Assembly (NCBI GenBank): GCA_958298945.1
Contig: OY282608.1
Location: 14,423,933-14,487,932, forward strand
Source: Atherix ibis
Taxonomy: Eukaryota > Arthropoda > Insecta > Diptera > Athericidae
DNA: 64,000 nt
Direction of reading: 5' to 3'
Shown: positions 43,698 to 60,700 of the stretch, piece after piece
How positions within the stretch are numbered: position 1 is the first letter of the stretch
Layout of the letters: every line of letters begins with the position of its first letter
Position numbers and translations under genes: made by a program
The notes under the pieces: generated by a model
What the model saw: only the letters and a program-made list of their open reading frames with translations
Told to the model about the DNA's origin: nothing
Database searches by the model: none

Positions 43698-46600
43698 AAG
43701 TAACCAACAAACCAACAAACGAACAAACCAACAAACAAACAAACCAACAAACGGACAAACGAACAAACAAAAAAAACCAACAAACCAACAAACCAACAAA
43801 CCAACAAACCAACAAACCAACAAACAACAAACCAACAAACAAATAAACCAACAAACCAACAAACCAACCAACCAAGAAAACAACAAACCAACAAACCAAC
43901 AAACTAAGAAACCAGCAAACCAACAAACCAACAAGCCAACAAACCAACAAACCAACAAACAAACAAACCAACAAACCAACAAACCAACAAACCAACAAAC
44001 CAACAAACCAACAAACCAACAAACCAACAAACCAACAAACCAACAAACAAACAAACCAACAAACCAACAAACCAACAAACCAAAAAACCAACAAACCAAC
44101 AAGCCAACAAACCAACAAACCAACAAACCAAGTAACCAACAAACCAACAAACCAACAAGCCAACAAACCAATAAACCAACAAACGAACAAACGAACAAAC
44201 CAACAAACCAATAAACCAACAAACGAACAAACCAACAAACCAACAAGCCAACAAACCAACAAACCAACAAGCCAAGAAACCAACAAATCAACAAACGAAC
44301 AAACAAAACAAACCAACAAACCAACAAGCCAACGAACCAACAAACTAACAAGCCAACAAACCAACAAACCAGCAAAGGAACAAACAAACAAACCAACAAA
44401 CCAACAAACAAACAAACTAACAAACCAACAAACAAACAAACGAACAAACCAACAAACAAACAAACCAACAAACCAACAAACCAACAAACCAAGTAACCAA
44501 CAAACCAACAAACCAACAAACCAACAAACCAAGAAACCAACAAACCAACAAACCAACAAGCCAACAAACCAGCAAACCAACAAACCAACAAACCAACAAA
44601 CCAACAAACCAACAAACCAACAAACCAACAAACCAACAAGCCAACAAACCAACAAACCAATAAACCAACAAACCAAGTAACCAATAAACCAACAAACCAA
44701 CAAGCCAACAAACCAACAAACCAACAAACGATCAAACGAACAAACCAACAAAGAACAAACCAACAAACCAACAAACCAACAAACGAACAAACCAACAAAC
44801 CAACAAGCCAACAAACCAACAAACCAACAAGCCAACAAACCACCAAACTAACAAACGAACAAACAAACAAACCAACAAACCAACAAACCAAGTAACCAAC
44901 AAACCAACAAACGAAAAAAAAAACCAACAAACAAACAAACCAACAAACAAACAAACCAACAAACGAACAAACCAAGAAACCAACAAACCAACAAACCAAC
45001 AAACCAAGAAACCAACAAACGAACAAACGAACAACCCAAAAAACCAACAAACCAACAAGCCAACAAACCAACAAACCAACAAACGAACAAACAAATAAAC
45101 CAACAAACCAACAAACCAACAAACCAACAAACTAACAAACCAACAAACCAACAAACCAACAAACCAACAAACCAACAAACGAACAAACCAACAAACAAAA
45201 AAACCAACAAACCAACAAACCAACAAATCAAGTAACCAACAAACCAACAAATCAACAAGCCAACAAACCAAGAAACCAACAAACCAACAAACCAACAAGC
45301 CAACAAATTAACAAACCAACAAACCAACAAACCAACAAACCAGCAAACCAACAAACCAACAAACCAACAAACCAACAAGCCAACAAGCCAACAAACTAGC
45401 AAACCAACAAACCAACAAACCAAGTAACCAACAAACCAACAAACCAACCAGCCAACACACCAACAAACCAACAAACGAACAAACGAACAAACCAACAAAT
45501 GAACAAACCAACAAACCAACAAACCAACAAACGAACAAACCAACAAACCAACAAGCCAACAAACCAACAAACCAACAAACCAAGTAACCAACAAACCAAC
45601 AAACGAACAAACCAACAAACAAACAAACCAACAAACGAACAAACCAACAAACGAACAAATCAACAAACCAAGAAACCAACAAACCAAGAAACCAACAAAC
45701 CAACAAACTAACAAACCAACAAACCAACAAACGAACAAACCAACAAACCAACAAACTAACAAACCAACAAACGAACAAACAAACAAACCAACAAACCAAC
45801 AAACCAACAAACCAGAAAACCAACAAACCAACAAACCAACAAGCCAACAAACCAACAAACCAATAAACCAAGTAACCAACAAACCAACAAACCAACAAAC
45901 CAACAAACCAACAAACGAACAAACAAACAAACCAACAAACCAACAAACCAACAAACCAAAAAACCAACAAACCAACAAACCAACAAGCCAACAAACCAAC
46001 AAACCAATAAACCAAGTAACCAACAAACCAACAAACCAACAAGCCAACAAACCAACAAACCAATAAGCCAAGAAACCATCAAATCAACAAACGAACAAAC
46101 AAACAAACCAACAAACCAACAAACCAACAAACCAAGTAACCAACAAACCAACAAACAAACAAACCAACAAACAAACAAACCAACAAACGAACAAATCAAC
46201 AAACGAACAAACGAACAAACCAACAAACCAACAAACCAAGAAACCAACAAACCAACAAACTAACAAGCCAACAATCCTACAAACCAACAAACCAACAAGC
46301 CAACAAACCAACAAACCAATAAACCAACAAATGAACAAACAAACAAACCAACAAACCAACAAACCAACAAACCAAAAAACCAACAAACCAACAAACCAAC
46401 AAGCCAACAAACCATCAAACCAACAAACCAAGTAACCAACAAACCTACAAACAAACAAGCCAACAAACCAACAAACGAACAAACCAACAAACCAAGAAAC
46501 CAAGAAACCAAGGAACCAACAAATAAACAAACTAACAAGCCAACAAGCCAACACACCAACAAAACAATTAACCAACAAACCAACAAACCAACAAACCAAC

Positions 46601-49600
46601 AAACCAATAAACCAACAAACCAACAAACGAACAAACAAACAAACCAACAAACCACCAAAACAACAAACTAAAAACCAACAAACCAACAAGCCAACAAACC
46701 AACAAACCAACAAACCAAGTAACCAACAAACCAACAAACCAACAAACCAATAAACCAATAAACCAACAAACGAACAAACGAACAAACCAACACCCCAACA
46801 AACCAACAAACTAACAAACCAACAAACCAACAAGTCAACAAACCAACAAACCAACAAGCCAATAAACCAACCAATCAACAAACGAAAAAACGAAACAAAC
46901 CAACAAACCAACAAGCCAACAAACCAACAAACTAACAACCCAAAAAACCAACAAACCAGCAAACGAACAAACAAACAAACCAACAAACCAACAAATCAAC
47001 AAACCAATAAACCAACAAACCAACAAACCAACAAACGAACAAACCAACAAACCAACAAACAAACAAACCAACAAACCAACAAACCAACAAACCAAGTAAC
47101 CAACAAACCAATAAACCAACAAACTAACAAACCAAGAAAACAACAAATCAACAAACCAGCAAGCCAACAAACCAGCAAACCAACAAACCAACAAGCCAAC
47201 AAACCAACAAACCAACAAACCAACAAACCAACAAACCAACAAACCAACAAGACAACAAACCAACAAACCAACAAACCAAGTAACCAATAAACCAACAAAC
47301 CAACAAGCCAACAAACCAACAAACCAACAAACGAACAAACAAACAAACCAACAAAGAACAAACCAACAAACCAACAAACCAACAAACGAACAAACCAACA
47401 AACCAACACGCCAACAAACTAACAAACCAACAAGCCAACGAACCAACAAACTAACAAACGAACAAGCCAACAAACCAACAAACTAACAAACGAACAAACA
47501 AACAAACCAACAAACCAACAAACCAACAAACCAAATAACCAACAAACGAAAAAAAACCAACAACAAACAAACCAACAAACCAACAAACGAACAAACCAAC
47601 AAACGAACAAACCAACAAACCAACAAACCAACAAACCAACAAACCAAGAAACCAACAAACCAACAAACCAACAAACCAACAAACCAACAAGCCAACAAAC
47701 CAACAAACCAACAAACCAACAGACCAACAAACCAACAAACCAGCAAACCAACAAACGAACAAACAAACAAACCAACAACCCAACAATCCAACAAACCAAA
47801 AAACCAACAAACAAACAAACCAACAAGCCAAAAAACCAACAAACCAAGTAACCAACAAACCACCAAACCAACAAGCCAACAAACAAATAAACCAACAAAC
47901 GAAAAAACGAACAAACCAACAAACCAACAAACCAACAAGCCAACAAACCAACAAACCAACAAACGAACAAACAAACAAACCAACAAACCAACAAACCAAC
48001 AAACCAACAAACCAACAAACCAACAAACCAACAAACCAACAAACCAACAAACCAACAAACGAACAAACCAACAAACAAAAAAACCAACAAACCAACAAAC
48101 CAACAAATCAAGTAACCAACAAACCAACAAACCAACAAGCCAACAAACCAAGAAACCAACAAACCAACAAACCAACAAACCAACAAACCAACAAACCAAC
48201 AAACCAACAAACCAACAAACCAACAAACCAACAAACCAACAAACCAACAAACCAACAAACCAACAAGCAAACAAACTAACAAACCAATACACATACAAAC
48301 GAAGTAACCAACAAACCAACAAACCAACAAGCCAACAAACCAACAAACCAACAAACGAACAAACCAACAAACGAACAAACCAACAAACCAACAAACCAAC
48401 AAACGAACAAACCAACAAACCAACAAGCCAACAAACCAACAAACCAACAAACCAAGTAACCAACAAACCAACAAACGAACAAACCTACAAACAAACAAAC
48501 CAACAAACAAACAAACCAACAAACGAACTAACCAACAAACCAAGAAACCAACAAACCAAGAAACCAACAAACCAACAAACTAACAAGCCAACAAACCAAC
48601 AATCGAACAAAATAACAAACCAACAAACCAACAAACCAACAAACCAACAAACCAACAAACGAACAAACAAACAAGCCAACAAACCAACAAACCAATAAAC
48701 CAAGTAACCAACAAACCAACAAACCAACAAGCCAACAAACCTTTAAATCAACAAACGAACAAACGAACAAACCAACAACCCAACAAACGAACAAACCAAC
48801 AAACCAACAAGCCAACAAACCAACAAATCAACAAGCCTAGAAACCAACAAATCAAAATCGAACAAACAAACAAAGCAACAAACCAAGAAACCAACAAACC
48901 AAGTAACCACCAAACCAACAAACAAACAAACCAACAAACTAACAAACCAACAAACAAACAAACCAACAAACGAACAAACCAACAAACCAACAAACCAAGA
49001 AACCAACAAACCAACAAACTAACTAGCCAACAATCCAACAAACCAACAAACCAAAATACCAACAAACCAACAAACCAATAAACCAACAAATGAACAAACA
49101 AACAAGCCAACAAACCAACAAACCAACAAACCAAAAAACCAACAAACCAACAAACCAACAAGCCAACAAACCAACAAACCAACAAACTAAGTAACCAACA
49201 AACCAACAAACCAACAAGCCAACAAACCAATAAACCAAAAAACGAACAAATGAACAAACCAACAAATAAACAAACCAACAAACCAACGAACCAACAAACG
49301 AACGAACCAACAAACCAACCAGCCAACAAACCAACAAACCAACAAGCCAAGAAACCAACAAATCAACAAACGATTAAACAAACAAACCACCAAACCAACA
49401 AGCCAGCAAACCAACAAACCAACAAGCCAACAAACCAACAAACCAGCAAACGAACAAACAATCAAACCAACAAACCAACAAAACGACAAACCAACAAACC
49501 AACAAACGAACAAACCAACAAACAAACAAACCAACCAACCAACAACCCAACAAACCAAGTAACCAACAAACCAATAAATCAACAAACCAACAAACCAAGA

Positions 49601-50939
49601 AACCAACAAAGCAACAAACCAACAAGCCAACAAGTTAACAAACCAACAAACCAACAAACCAACAAACCAACAAACCAACAAACCAACAAGCCAACAAACC
49701 AACAAACCGACAAACTAACAAACCAAGTAACCAATAAAACAACAAACCAACAAACCAACAAACCAACAAACCAACAAACCAACAAACCAACAAACCAACA
49801 AACCAACAAGCCAACAAACCAACAAACCAACAAACCAACAGATCAACAAACCGACAACCCAACAAACCAACAAACCAACAAACCAACAAACCAATAAACC
49901 AACAAATGAAGAAACAAACAAACCAACAAACCAACAAACCAACAAACCAAAAAACCAACAAACCAACAAACCAACAAGCCAACAAACCAACAAACCAACA
50001 AGCCAACAAACTAACAAACCAACAAACCAACAAACCAAGTAACCAACAAACCAACAAACCAACAAGCCAACAAACCAACAAACCAACAAACGAACAAACC
50101 AACAAACGAACAAACCAACAAACCAACAAACCAACAAACGAACAAACCAACAAACCAACAAGCCAACAAACCAACAAACCAACAAACCAAGTAACCAACA
50201 AACCAACAAACGAACAAACCAACAAACAAACAAACCAACAAACGAACAAACCAACAAACGAACAAACCAACAAACCAAGAAACCAACAAACCAAGAAACC
50301 AACAAACCAACAAACTAACAAGCCAACAAACCAACAAACGAACAAACCAACAAACCAACAAACCAACAAACCAACAAACCAACAAACCAACAAACCAACA
50401 AACGAACAAACAAACAAACCAACAAACCAACAAACCAACAAACCAAAAAACCAACAAACCAACAAACCAACAAGCCAACAAACCAACAAACCAATAAACC
50501 AAGTAACCAACAAACAAACAAACCAACAAGCCAACAAACCATTAAACCAACAAACGAACAAACGAACAAACCAACAAACCAACAAACCATCAAACCAACA
50601 AACGAACAAACAAACAAACCAACAAGCCAACAAACCAACAAACCAACAAGCCTAGAAACCAACAAATCAAAAAACGAACAAACAAACAAACCAACAAACC
50701 AACAAACCAACAAACCAAGTAACCACCAAACCAACAAACAAATAAACCAACAAACTAACAAACCAACAAACGAACAAACCAACAAACGAACAAACCAACA
50801 AACCAACAAACCAAGAAACCAACAAACCAACAAACTAACAAGCCAACAATCCAACAAACCAACAAACCAACAAACCAACAAACCAACAGACCAATAAACC
50901 AACAAATGAACAAACAAACAAACCAACAAACCAACAAAC
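43698..50939. repeat. Family C block, middle part (diffuse)
   Basis: A mosaic of family C variants with AAGTAACC at irregular spacing and A tracts after AACG near 44912 and 47547. The first 1.2 kb has pieces of the preceding 1240-bp unit in shuffled order, and 45.3-46.1 kb contains two similar blocks about 125-130 bp apart. The stretch 48.28-48.91 kb holds the most irregular sequence of the window: AATACACATACAAACGAAG near 48287, CCTTTAAATC near 48741, and AATCAAAATCGAAC near 48852. No regular period is visible to me here. Confidence 0.6.
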
Positions 50940-53900
50940 CAATAAACCAAAAAACGAACAAATTAACAAACCAACAAACCAACAAACCAACAAACCAACA
51001 AACCAACAAACCAACAAACGAACGAACCAAAAAACCAACAAGCCATCAAACCAACAAACCAACAAGCCAAGAAACCAACAAATCAACAAACGAACAAACA
51101 AACAAACCAACAAACCAACAAGCCAGCAAACCAACAAACCAACAAGCCAACAAACCAACAAACCAGCAAACGAACAAACAATCAAACCAACAAACCAACA
51201 AAACGACAAACCAACAAACCAACAAACGAACAAACCAACAAACAAACAAACCAACAAACCAACAACCCAACAAACCAAGTAACCAACAAACCAATAAATC
51301 AACAAACCAACAAACCAAGAAACCAACAAACCAACAAACCAACAAGCCAACAAACCAACAAACCAACAAACCAACAAACCAACAAGCCAACAAACCAACA
51401 AACCGACAAACCAACAAACCAAGTAACCAATAAACCAACAAACCAACAAGACAACAAACCAACAAACCAACAAACGAACAAACGATCAAACCAACAAACG
51501 AACAAATCAACAAACCAACACACCAACAAACCAACAAACGAACAAACCAGCAAACCAAAAAGCCAACAAGCCAACAAACCAACAAGCCAACAAACCAACA
51601 AACCAACAGACGAACAAACAAACAAACCAACAAACCAACAAACCAACAAACCAACAAACAAAGTAACCAACAAACCAACAAACGAACAAACAAACAAACA
51701 AACAAACCAGCAAACCAACAAACAAACAAACAAACAAACCAGCAAACCAACAAACCAACAAACCAACAAACCAGCAAACCAACAAACCAACAAACCAACA
51801 AACCAAGTAACCAATAAACCAACAAACCAACAAGCCAACAAACCAACAAACCAACAAACGAACAAACCAACAAAGAACAAACCAACAAACCTACAAACCA
51901 ACAAACGAACAAACCAACAAACCAACAAGCCAACAAACCAACAAACCAACAAGCCAACAAAACAAAAAACTAACAAACGAACAAACAAACAAACCAACAA
52001 ACCAACAAACCAACAAACCAAGTAACCAACAAACCAACAAACGAAAAAAAAAACCAACAACAAACAAACCAACTAACCAACAAACCAACAAACCAAGAAA
52101 CCAACAAACCAACAAACCAACAAACCAACAAGCCAACAAACCAACAAACCAACAAACCAACAGACCAACAAACCAACAAACCAACAAACCAACAAACCAA
52201 CAAACCAACAAACCAATAAACCAACAAATGAACAAACAAACAAACCAACAAACCAACAAACCAACAAACCAAAAAACCAACAAACCAACAAACCAACAAG
52301 CCAACAAACCAACAAACCAACAAACCAAGTAACCAACAAACCAACAAACCAACAAGCCAACAAACCAATAAACCAAAAAACGAACAAATGAACAAACCAA
52401 CAAACCAACAAACCAACAAACCAACAAACCAACAAACGAACGAACCAACAAACCAACAAGCCAACAAACCAACAAACGAACAAGCCAAGAAACCAACAAA
52501 TCAACAAATGAACAAACAAACAAACCAACAAACCAACAAGCCAGCAAACCAACAAACCAACAAGCCAACAAACCAACAAACCAGCAAACGAACAAACAAT
52601 CAAACAAACAAACCAACAAAACAACAAACCAACAAACCAACAAACGAACAAACCAACAAACAAACAAACCAACAAACCAACAACCCAACAAACCAAGTAA
52701 CCAACAAACCAACAAATCAACAAACCAACAAACCAAGAAACCAACGAACCAACAAACCAACAAGCCAACAAACCAACAAACCAACAAACGAACAAACCAA
52801 CAAACCAACAAGCCAACAAACCAACAAATCGACAAACCAACAAACCAAGTAACCAATAAACCAAAAAACGAACAAATTAACAAACCAACAAACCAACAAA
52901 CCAACAAACCAACAAACCAACAAACCAACAAACGAACGAACCAAAAAACCAACAAGCCATCAAACCAACAAACCAACAAGCCAAGAAACCAACAAATCAA
53001 CAAACGAACAAACAAACAAACCAACAAACCAACAAGCCAGCAAACCAACAAACCAACAAGCCAACAAACCAACAAACCAGCAAACGAACAAACAATCAAA
53101 CCAACAAACCAACAAAACGACAAACCAACAAACCAACAAACGAACAAACCAACAAACAAACAAACCAACAAACCAACAACCCAACAAACCAAGTAACCAA
53201 CAAACCAATAAATCAACAAACCAACAAACCAAGAAACCAACAAACCAACAAACCAACAAGCCAACAAACCAACAAACCAACAAACCAACAAACCAACAAG
53301 CCAACAAACCAACAAACCGACAAACCAACAAACCAAGTAACCAATAAACCAACAAACCAACAAGCCAACAAACCAACAAACCAACAAACGAACAAACTAT
53401 CAAACCAACAAACGAACAAATCAACAAACCAACACACCAACAAACCAACAAACGAACAAACCAGCAAACCAAAAAGCCAACAAGCCAACAAACCAACAAG
53501 CCAACAAACCAACAAACCAACAGACGAACAAACAAACAAACCAACAAACCAACAAACAAAGTAACCAACAAACCAACAAACGAACAAACAAACAAACAAA
53601 CAAACCAGCAAACCAACAAACCAACAAACCAACAAACCAACAAACCAACAAACCAACAAACCAACAAACCAACAAGACAACAAACCAACAAACCAACAAA
53701 CCAACAAACCAAGTAACCAATAAACCAACAAACCAACAAGCCAACAAACCAACAAACCAACAAACGAACAAACGAACAAACCAACAAAGAACAAACCAAC
53801 AAACCAACAAACCAACAAACGAACAAACCAACAAGCCAACAAGCCAACAAACCAACAAACCAACAAGCCAACAAACCAAAAAACTAACAAACGAACAAAC

Positions 53901-54712
53901 AAACAAACCAACAAACCAACAAACCAACAAACCAAGTAACCAACAAACCAACAAACGAAAAAAAAAACCAACAACAAACAAACCAACTAACCAACAAACC
54001 AACAAACCAAGAAACCAACAAACCAACAAACCAACAAACCAACAAACCAACAAACCAACAAGCCAACAAACCAACAAACCAACAAACCAACAAACCAACA
54101 AACCAACAGACCAACAAACAAACAAACCAACAAACCAACAAACCAACAAACCAACAAACCAATAAACCAACAAATGAACAAACAAACAAACCAACAAACC
54201 AACAAACCAACAAACCAAAAAACCAACAAACCAACAAACCAACAAGCCAACAAACCAACAAACCAACAAACCAAGTAACCAACAAACCAACAAACCAACA
54301 AGCCAACAAACCAATAAACCAAAAAACGAACAAATGAACAAACCAACAAACCAACAAACCAACAAACCAACAAACCAACAAACGAACGAACCAACAAACC
54401 AACAAGCCAACATACCAACAAACCAACAAGCCAAGAAAACAACAAATCAACAAACGAACAAACAAACAAACCAACAAACCAACAAGCCAGCAAACCAACA
54501 AACCAACAAGCCAACAAACCAACAAACCAGCAAACGAACAAACAATCAAACCAACAAACCAACAAAACAACAAACCAACAAACCAACAAACGAACAAACC
54601 AACAAACAAACAAACCAACAAACCAACAACCCAACAAACCAAGTAACCAACAAACCAACAAATCAACAAACCAACAAACCAAGAAACCAACGAACCAACA
54701 AACCAACAAGCC
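50940..54712. repeat. Tandem duplication, offset 1914 bp
   Basis: Unit 1 is about 50940-52853 and unit 2 about 52854-54712. Both start at AATAAACCAAAAAACGAAC. CGAACAAATTAAC is repeated 1914 bp apart (about 50956 and 52870), and so is the 10-base A tract after AACG (from 52044 and 53958). Towards the right the offset becomes 1946 bp, four extra octamers in unit 2, and unit 2 is cut short where AAGTAACCAATAAACC arrives early at 54713. Both units have CAACAACAAAC right after the A tract, a seven-base unit that shifts phase. The related site near 47547 has the same context. Confidence 0.83.
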
Positions 54713-57700
54713 AAGTAACCAATAAACCAATAAACCAACAAGCCAACAAATCAACAAACCAACAAACGAACAAACGAACAAACCAACAAACGAACAAACC
54801 AACAAACCAACACACCAACAAACCAACAAACGAACAAACCAGCAAACCAACAAGCCAACAAGCCAACAAATCAACAAGCCAACAAACAAACAAACCAACA
54901 AACCAACAAACCAACAAACGAACAAACCACCAAACCAACAAACCAACAAACCAAGAAACCAAGAAACCAACAAACCAACAAACCAACAAGCCAACAAACC
55001 AACAAACCAACAAACCAACAAACCAACAAACCAACAAACCAACAAACGAACAAACAAACAAACCAACAAACCAACAAACCAAAAAACCAACAAACCAACG
55101 AACAAAAAAGCCAACAAACCAACAAATTAAGTAACCAACAAACCAACAAACCAACAAGCCAACAAACCAATAAACCCACAAACGAACAAACGAACAAACC
55201 AACAAACCAACAAACCAACAAGCCAACAAACCAACAAACCAACAAACGGACAAGCCAACAAACCAACAAACCAACAAACCTACAAACCAACAAACCAACA
55301 AACCAACAAACCAACAAACCAACAAGCCAACAAACTAACAAACCAACAAACCAACAAACCAAGTAACCAAACAAACCAACAAACCAACAAGCCAACAAAT
55401 CAACAAATCAACAAACGACCAAACGAACAAACCAACAAATGAATAAACCAACAAACCAACAAACTAACAGACAAACAAACCAACAAACCAACAAGCCAAC
55501 AAACCAACAAGCCAACAAACCAACAAACCAAGAAACGAACAAACAAACAAACCAACAAACCAACAAACCAACAAACCAAGTAACCAACAAGCCAACAAAC
55601 GAACAAACCAACAAACAAACAAACCAACAAATGAACAAACCAACAAACGAACAAACCAACAAACCAACAAACCAACAAACAAACAAACCAACAAACGAAG
55701 AAACCAACAAACCAAGAAACCAACAAACCAACAAACCAACAAACCAACAAACCTACAAACCAAGTAACCAACAAACCAACTAACCAACTAGCCAACAAAC
55801 CGATAAACCAACAAACAAAAAAACCAACAAACCAACAAACGAACAAACCAACAAACCAACAAATCAACAAACCAACAAACCAACAAACCAATAAACCAAC
55901 AAACCAAAAAACCAACAAACCAACAAACGAACAAACCAACAAACCAACAAGCCAACAAACCAACAAACCAACAAACCAACAAACCAACAAACCAACAAAC
56001 GAACAAACCAACAAGCCAACAAACCAACAAACCAACAAACGAACAAACCAACAAACCAACAAACCGACAAACCAACCAACCAACAAACCAACAAACGAAC
56101 AAACCAACAAGCCAACAAACCAAAAAACCAAGAAACCAACAAACCAAATAACCAACAAACCAACAAACGAACAAACAAACAAACCAAAAAGCCAACAAGC
56201 CAACAAACCAACAAGCCAAGAAACCAACAAGCCAACAAATGAACAAACGAACAAACCATTAAATCAACAAACCAACAAACCAACAAGCCAACAAACTAAA
56301 AAACCAAAAAACCAACAAACCAACAAACGAACAAACCAACAAACCAACAAACAAACAAACCAACAAGCCAACAAGCCAACAAACCAACAAGCCAACAAAC
56401 GAACAAACGAACAAACGAACAAACCAACAAACCAACAAACCAACAAACCAACAAACCAACAAACCAACAAACCAACAAACCAACAAACCAACAAACCAAC
56501 AAACAAACAAACCAACAAACAAAAAACCAACAAACGAACAAACCACCAAACCAACAAACCAACAAACCAAGAAACCAACAAACCAACAAACCAACAAGCC
56601 AACAAACCAACAAACCAACAAACCAACAAACCAACAAACCAACAAACCAACAAACCAACAAACCAACAAACGAACAAACAAACAAACCAACAAACCAACA
56701 AACCAACAAACCAAAATACCAACAAACCAACGAACCAAAAAGCCAACAAACCAACAAATTAAGTAACCAACAAACCAACAAACCAAGAAGCCAACAAACC
56801 AATAAACCCACAAACGAACAAACGCACAAACCAACAAACCAACAAACCAACAAGCCAACAAACCAACAAACCAACAAACGAAAAAACAAACAAACAAACA
56901 AACCAAAAAACCACCAAACCAACAAACCAACAAACCAACAAACCAACAAACCAAAAAACCAACAAACCAACAAACCAACAAACGAACAAACAAACAAACC
57001 AACAAACCAACAAACCAACAAACCAAAAAACCAACAATCCAACGAACCAAAAAGCCAACAAACCAACAAATTAAGTAACCAACAAACCAACAAACCAAGA
57101 AGCCAACAAACCAATAAACCCACAAACGAACAAACGCACAAACCAACAAACCAACAAACCAACAAGCCAACAGACCAACAAACCAACAAACGAAAAAACA
57201 AACAAACCAACAAACCAACAAACCAACAAACCAACAAACCAACAAACGAACAAACCAACAAACCAACAAACAAAAAACCAACAAACCAACAAACCAACAA
57301 ACCAAGTAACCAACAAACCAATAAACCAACAAACCAACAAACCAGCAAGCCAACAAACCAACAAGCCAACAAACGAACAAACGAACAAACCAACAAACCA
57401 ACAAACCAACAAACCAACAAACCAACAAACCAACAAACCAACAAACCAACAAACCAACAAACAAACAGACCAACAAACGAACAAACCAACAAACGAACAA
57501 ACAACCAAACCAACAAACCAACAAACCAAGAAACCAACAAACCAACAAACCAACAAGCCAACAAACCAGCAAACCAATAAACCAACAAACCAACAAACCA
57601 ACAAACCAACAAACGAACAAACAAACAAACCAACAAACCAACAAACCAGCAAACCAAAAAACCAACAAACCAACGAACCAAAAAGCCAACAAACCAACAA

Positions 57701-60700
57701 ATTAAGTAACCAACAAACCAACAAACCAAGAAGCCAACAAACCAAAAAACCCACAAACGAACAAACACACAAACCAACAAACCAACAAACCAACAAGCCA
57801 ACAAACCAACAAACCAACAAACGAAAAAACAAACAAACCAACAAACCAACAAACCACCAAACCAACAAACCAACAAACCAAGAAACCAACAAACCAAGAA
57901 ACCAACAAACCAACAAACCAACAAGCCAACAAACCAACAAACCAACAAACCAACAAACCAACAAACCAACAAACCAACAAACGAACAAACAAACAAACCA
58001 ACAAACCAACAAACCAACAAACCAAAAAACCAACAAACCAACGAACCAAAAAGCCAACAAACCAACAAATTAAGTAACCAACAAACCAACAAACCAAGAA
58101 GCCAACAAACCAATAAACCCACTAACGAACAAACGCACAAACCAACAAACCAACAAACCAACAAGCCAACAAACCAACAAACCAACAAAAGAAAAAAGAA
58201 ACAAACCAACAAACCAACAAACCAACAAACCAACAAACCAACAAACCAACAAACCAACAAACGAACAAACCATCAAACCAACAAACAAAAAAACCAACAA
58301 ACCAACAAACCAACAAACCAAGTAACCAACAAACCAATAAACCAACAAACCAACAAACCAACAAACCAACAAACCAACAGACCAACAAACCAACAAGCCA
58401 ACAAACCAACAAACCAACAAACCAACAAACCAACAAACCAACAAACCAACAAACCAACAAACCAACAAACCAACAAACCAAGTAACCAACAAACCAACAA
58501 GCCAACAAACCAACAAATCAACAAACGAACAAACGAACAAACCAACAAATGAACAAACCAACAAACCAACAAACTAACAGACAAACAAACCAACAAACCA
58601 ACAAGCCAACAAACCAACAAGCCAACAAACCAAGAAACCAAGAAACAAACAAACAAACAAACCAACAAACCAACAAACCAACAAACCAAGTAACCAACAA
58701 ACCAACAAACGAACAAACCAACAAACAAACAAACCAATAAATGAACAAACCAACAAACGAACAGACCAACAAACCAACAAACAAATAAACAAACAAACCA
58801 ACAAACGAAGAAACCAACAAACCAAGAAACCAACAAACCAACAAACCAACAAGCCAACAAACCAACAAACCAACCAAGCAACAAAGCAACAAACCAACAA
58901 ACCAACAAACCAACAAACCAAAAAACCAACAAACCAACAAACCAACAAACCAACAAACCAACAAGCCAACAAATCAACAAACCAACAAACCAACAAACGA
59001 ACAAACAAACAAACCAACAAACCAACAAACCAACAAACCAACAAACCAACAAACCAATAAAACAAAAAACCGACAAACCAACAAGCCAACAAACCAACAA
59101 ACCTACAAACCAAGTAACCAACAAACCAACTAACCAACAAGCCAACAAACCAATAAACCAACAAAACAAAAAACCTACAAACCAACAAACCAACAAACCA
59201 AAAAACCAACAAACCAACGAACCAAAAAGCCAACAAACCAACAAATTAAGTAACCAACAAACCAACAAACCAAGAAGCCAACAAACCAATAAACCCACAA
59301 ACGAACAAACGCACAAACCAACAAACCAACAAACCAACAAACCAACAAACCAACAAGCCAACAAACCAACAAACCAACAAACGAAAAAACAAACAAACCA
59401 ACAAACCAACAAACCAACAAACCAACAAACGAACAAACCAACAAACCAACAAACAAAAAAACCAACAAACCAACAAACCAATCAACCAACAAACCAATAA
59501 ACCAACAAACCAACAAACCAACAAACCAACAAACCAACAAACCAATAAACCAACAAGCCAACAAACCAACAAACCAACAAACCAACAAACCAACAAACCA
59601 GCAAACCAACAAACCAACAAACCAACAAACCAACAAGCCAACAAACTAACAAACCAACAAACCAACAAACCAAGTAACCAACAAACCAACAAACCAACAA
59701 GCCAACAAACCAACAAATCAACAAACGAACAAACGAACAAACCAACAAATGAACAAACCAACAAACTAACAGACAAACAAACCAACAAACCAACAAGCCA
59801 ACAAACCAACAAGCCAACAAACCAAGAAAGCAAGAAACGAACAAACAAACAAACCAACAAACCAACAAACCAACAAACCAAGTAACCAACAAACCAACAA
59901 ACGAACAAACCAACAAACAAACAAACCAACAAACCAACAAACCAACAAACCAACAAAGCAATAAACCAACAAACCAACAAACCAACAAACAAAAAAACGA
60001 ACAAACAAACAAACCAACAAACCCACAAACCAACAAACCAACAAACCAACAAACCAACAAACGAAAAAACAAACAAACCAACAAACCAACAAACCACCAA
60101 ACCAACAAACCAACAAACCAAGAAACCAACAAACCAACAAACCAACAAACCAACAAGCCAACAAACCAACAAACCAACAAACCAACAAACCAACAAATCA
60201 ACAAACCAACAAACCAACAAACCAACAAACGAACAAACAAACAAACCAACAAACCAACAAACCAACAAACCAACAAACCAAAAAACCAACAAACCAACGA
60301 ACCAAAAAGCCAACAAACCAACAAATTAAGTAACCAACAAACCAACAAACCAAGAAGCCAACAAACCAATAAACCCACAAACGAACAAACGCACAAACCA
60401 ACAAACCAACGAACCAACAAGCCAACAAACCAACAAACCAACAAACGAAAAAACAAACAAACCAACAAACCAACAAACCAACAAACCAACAAACCAACAA
60501 ACGAACAAACCAACAAACCAACAAACAAAAAAACCAACAAACCAACAAACCAACAAACCAAGTAACCAACAAACCAATAAACCAACAAACCAACAAACCA
60601 ACAAACCAACAAACCAACAAACCAACAAACCAACAAGCCAACAAACCAACAAACCAACAAACCAACAAACCAACAAACCAACAAACCAACAAACCAACAA

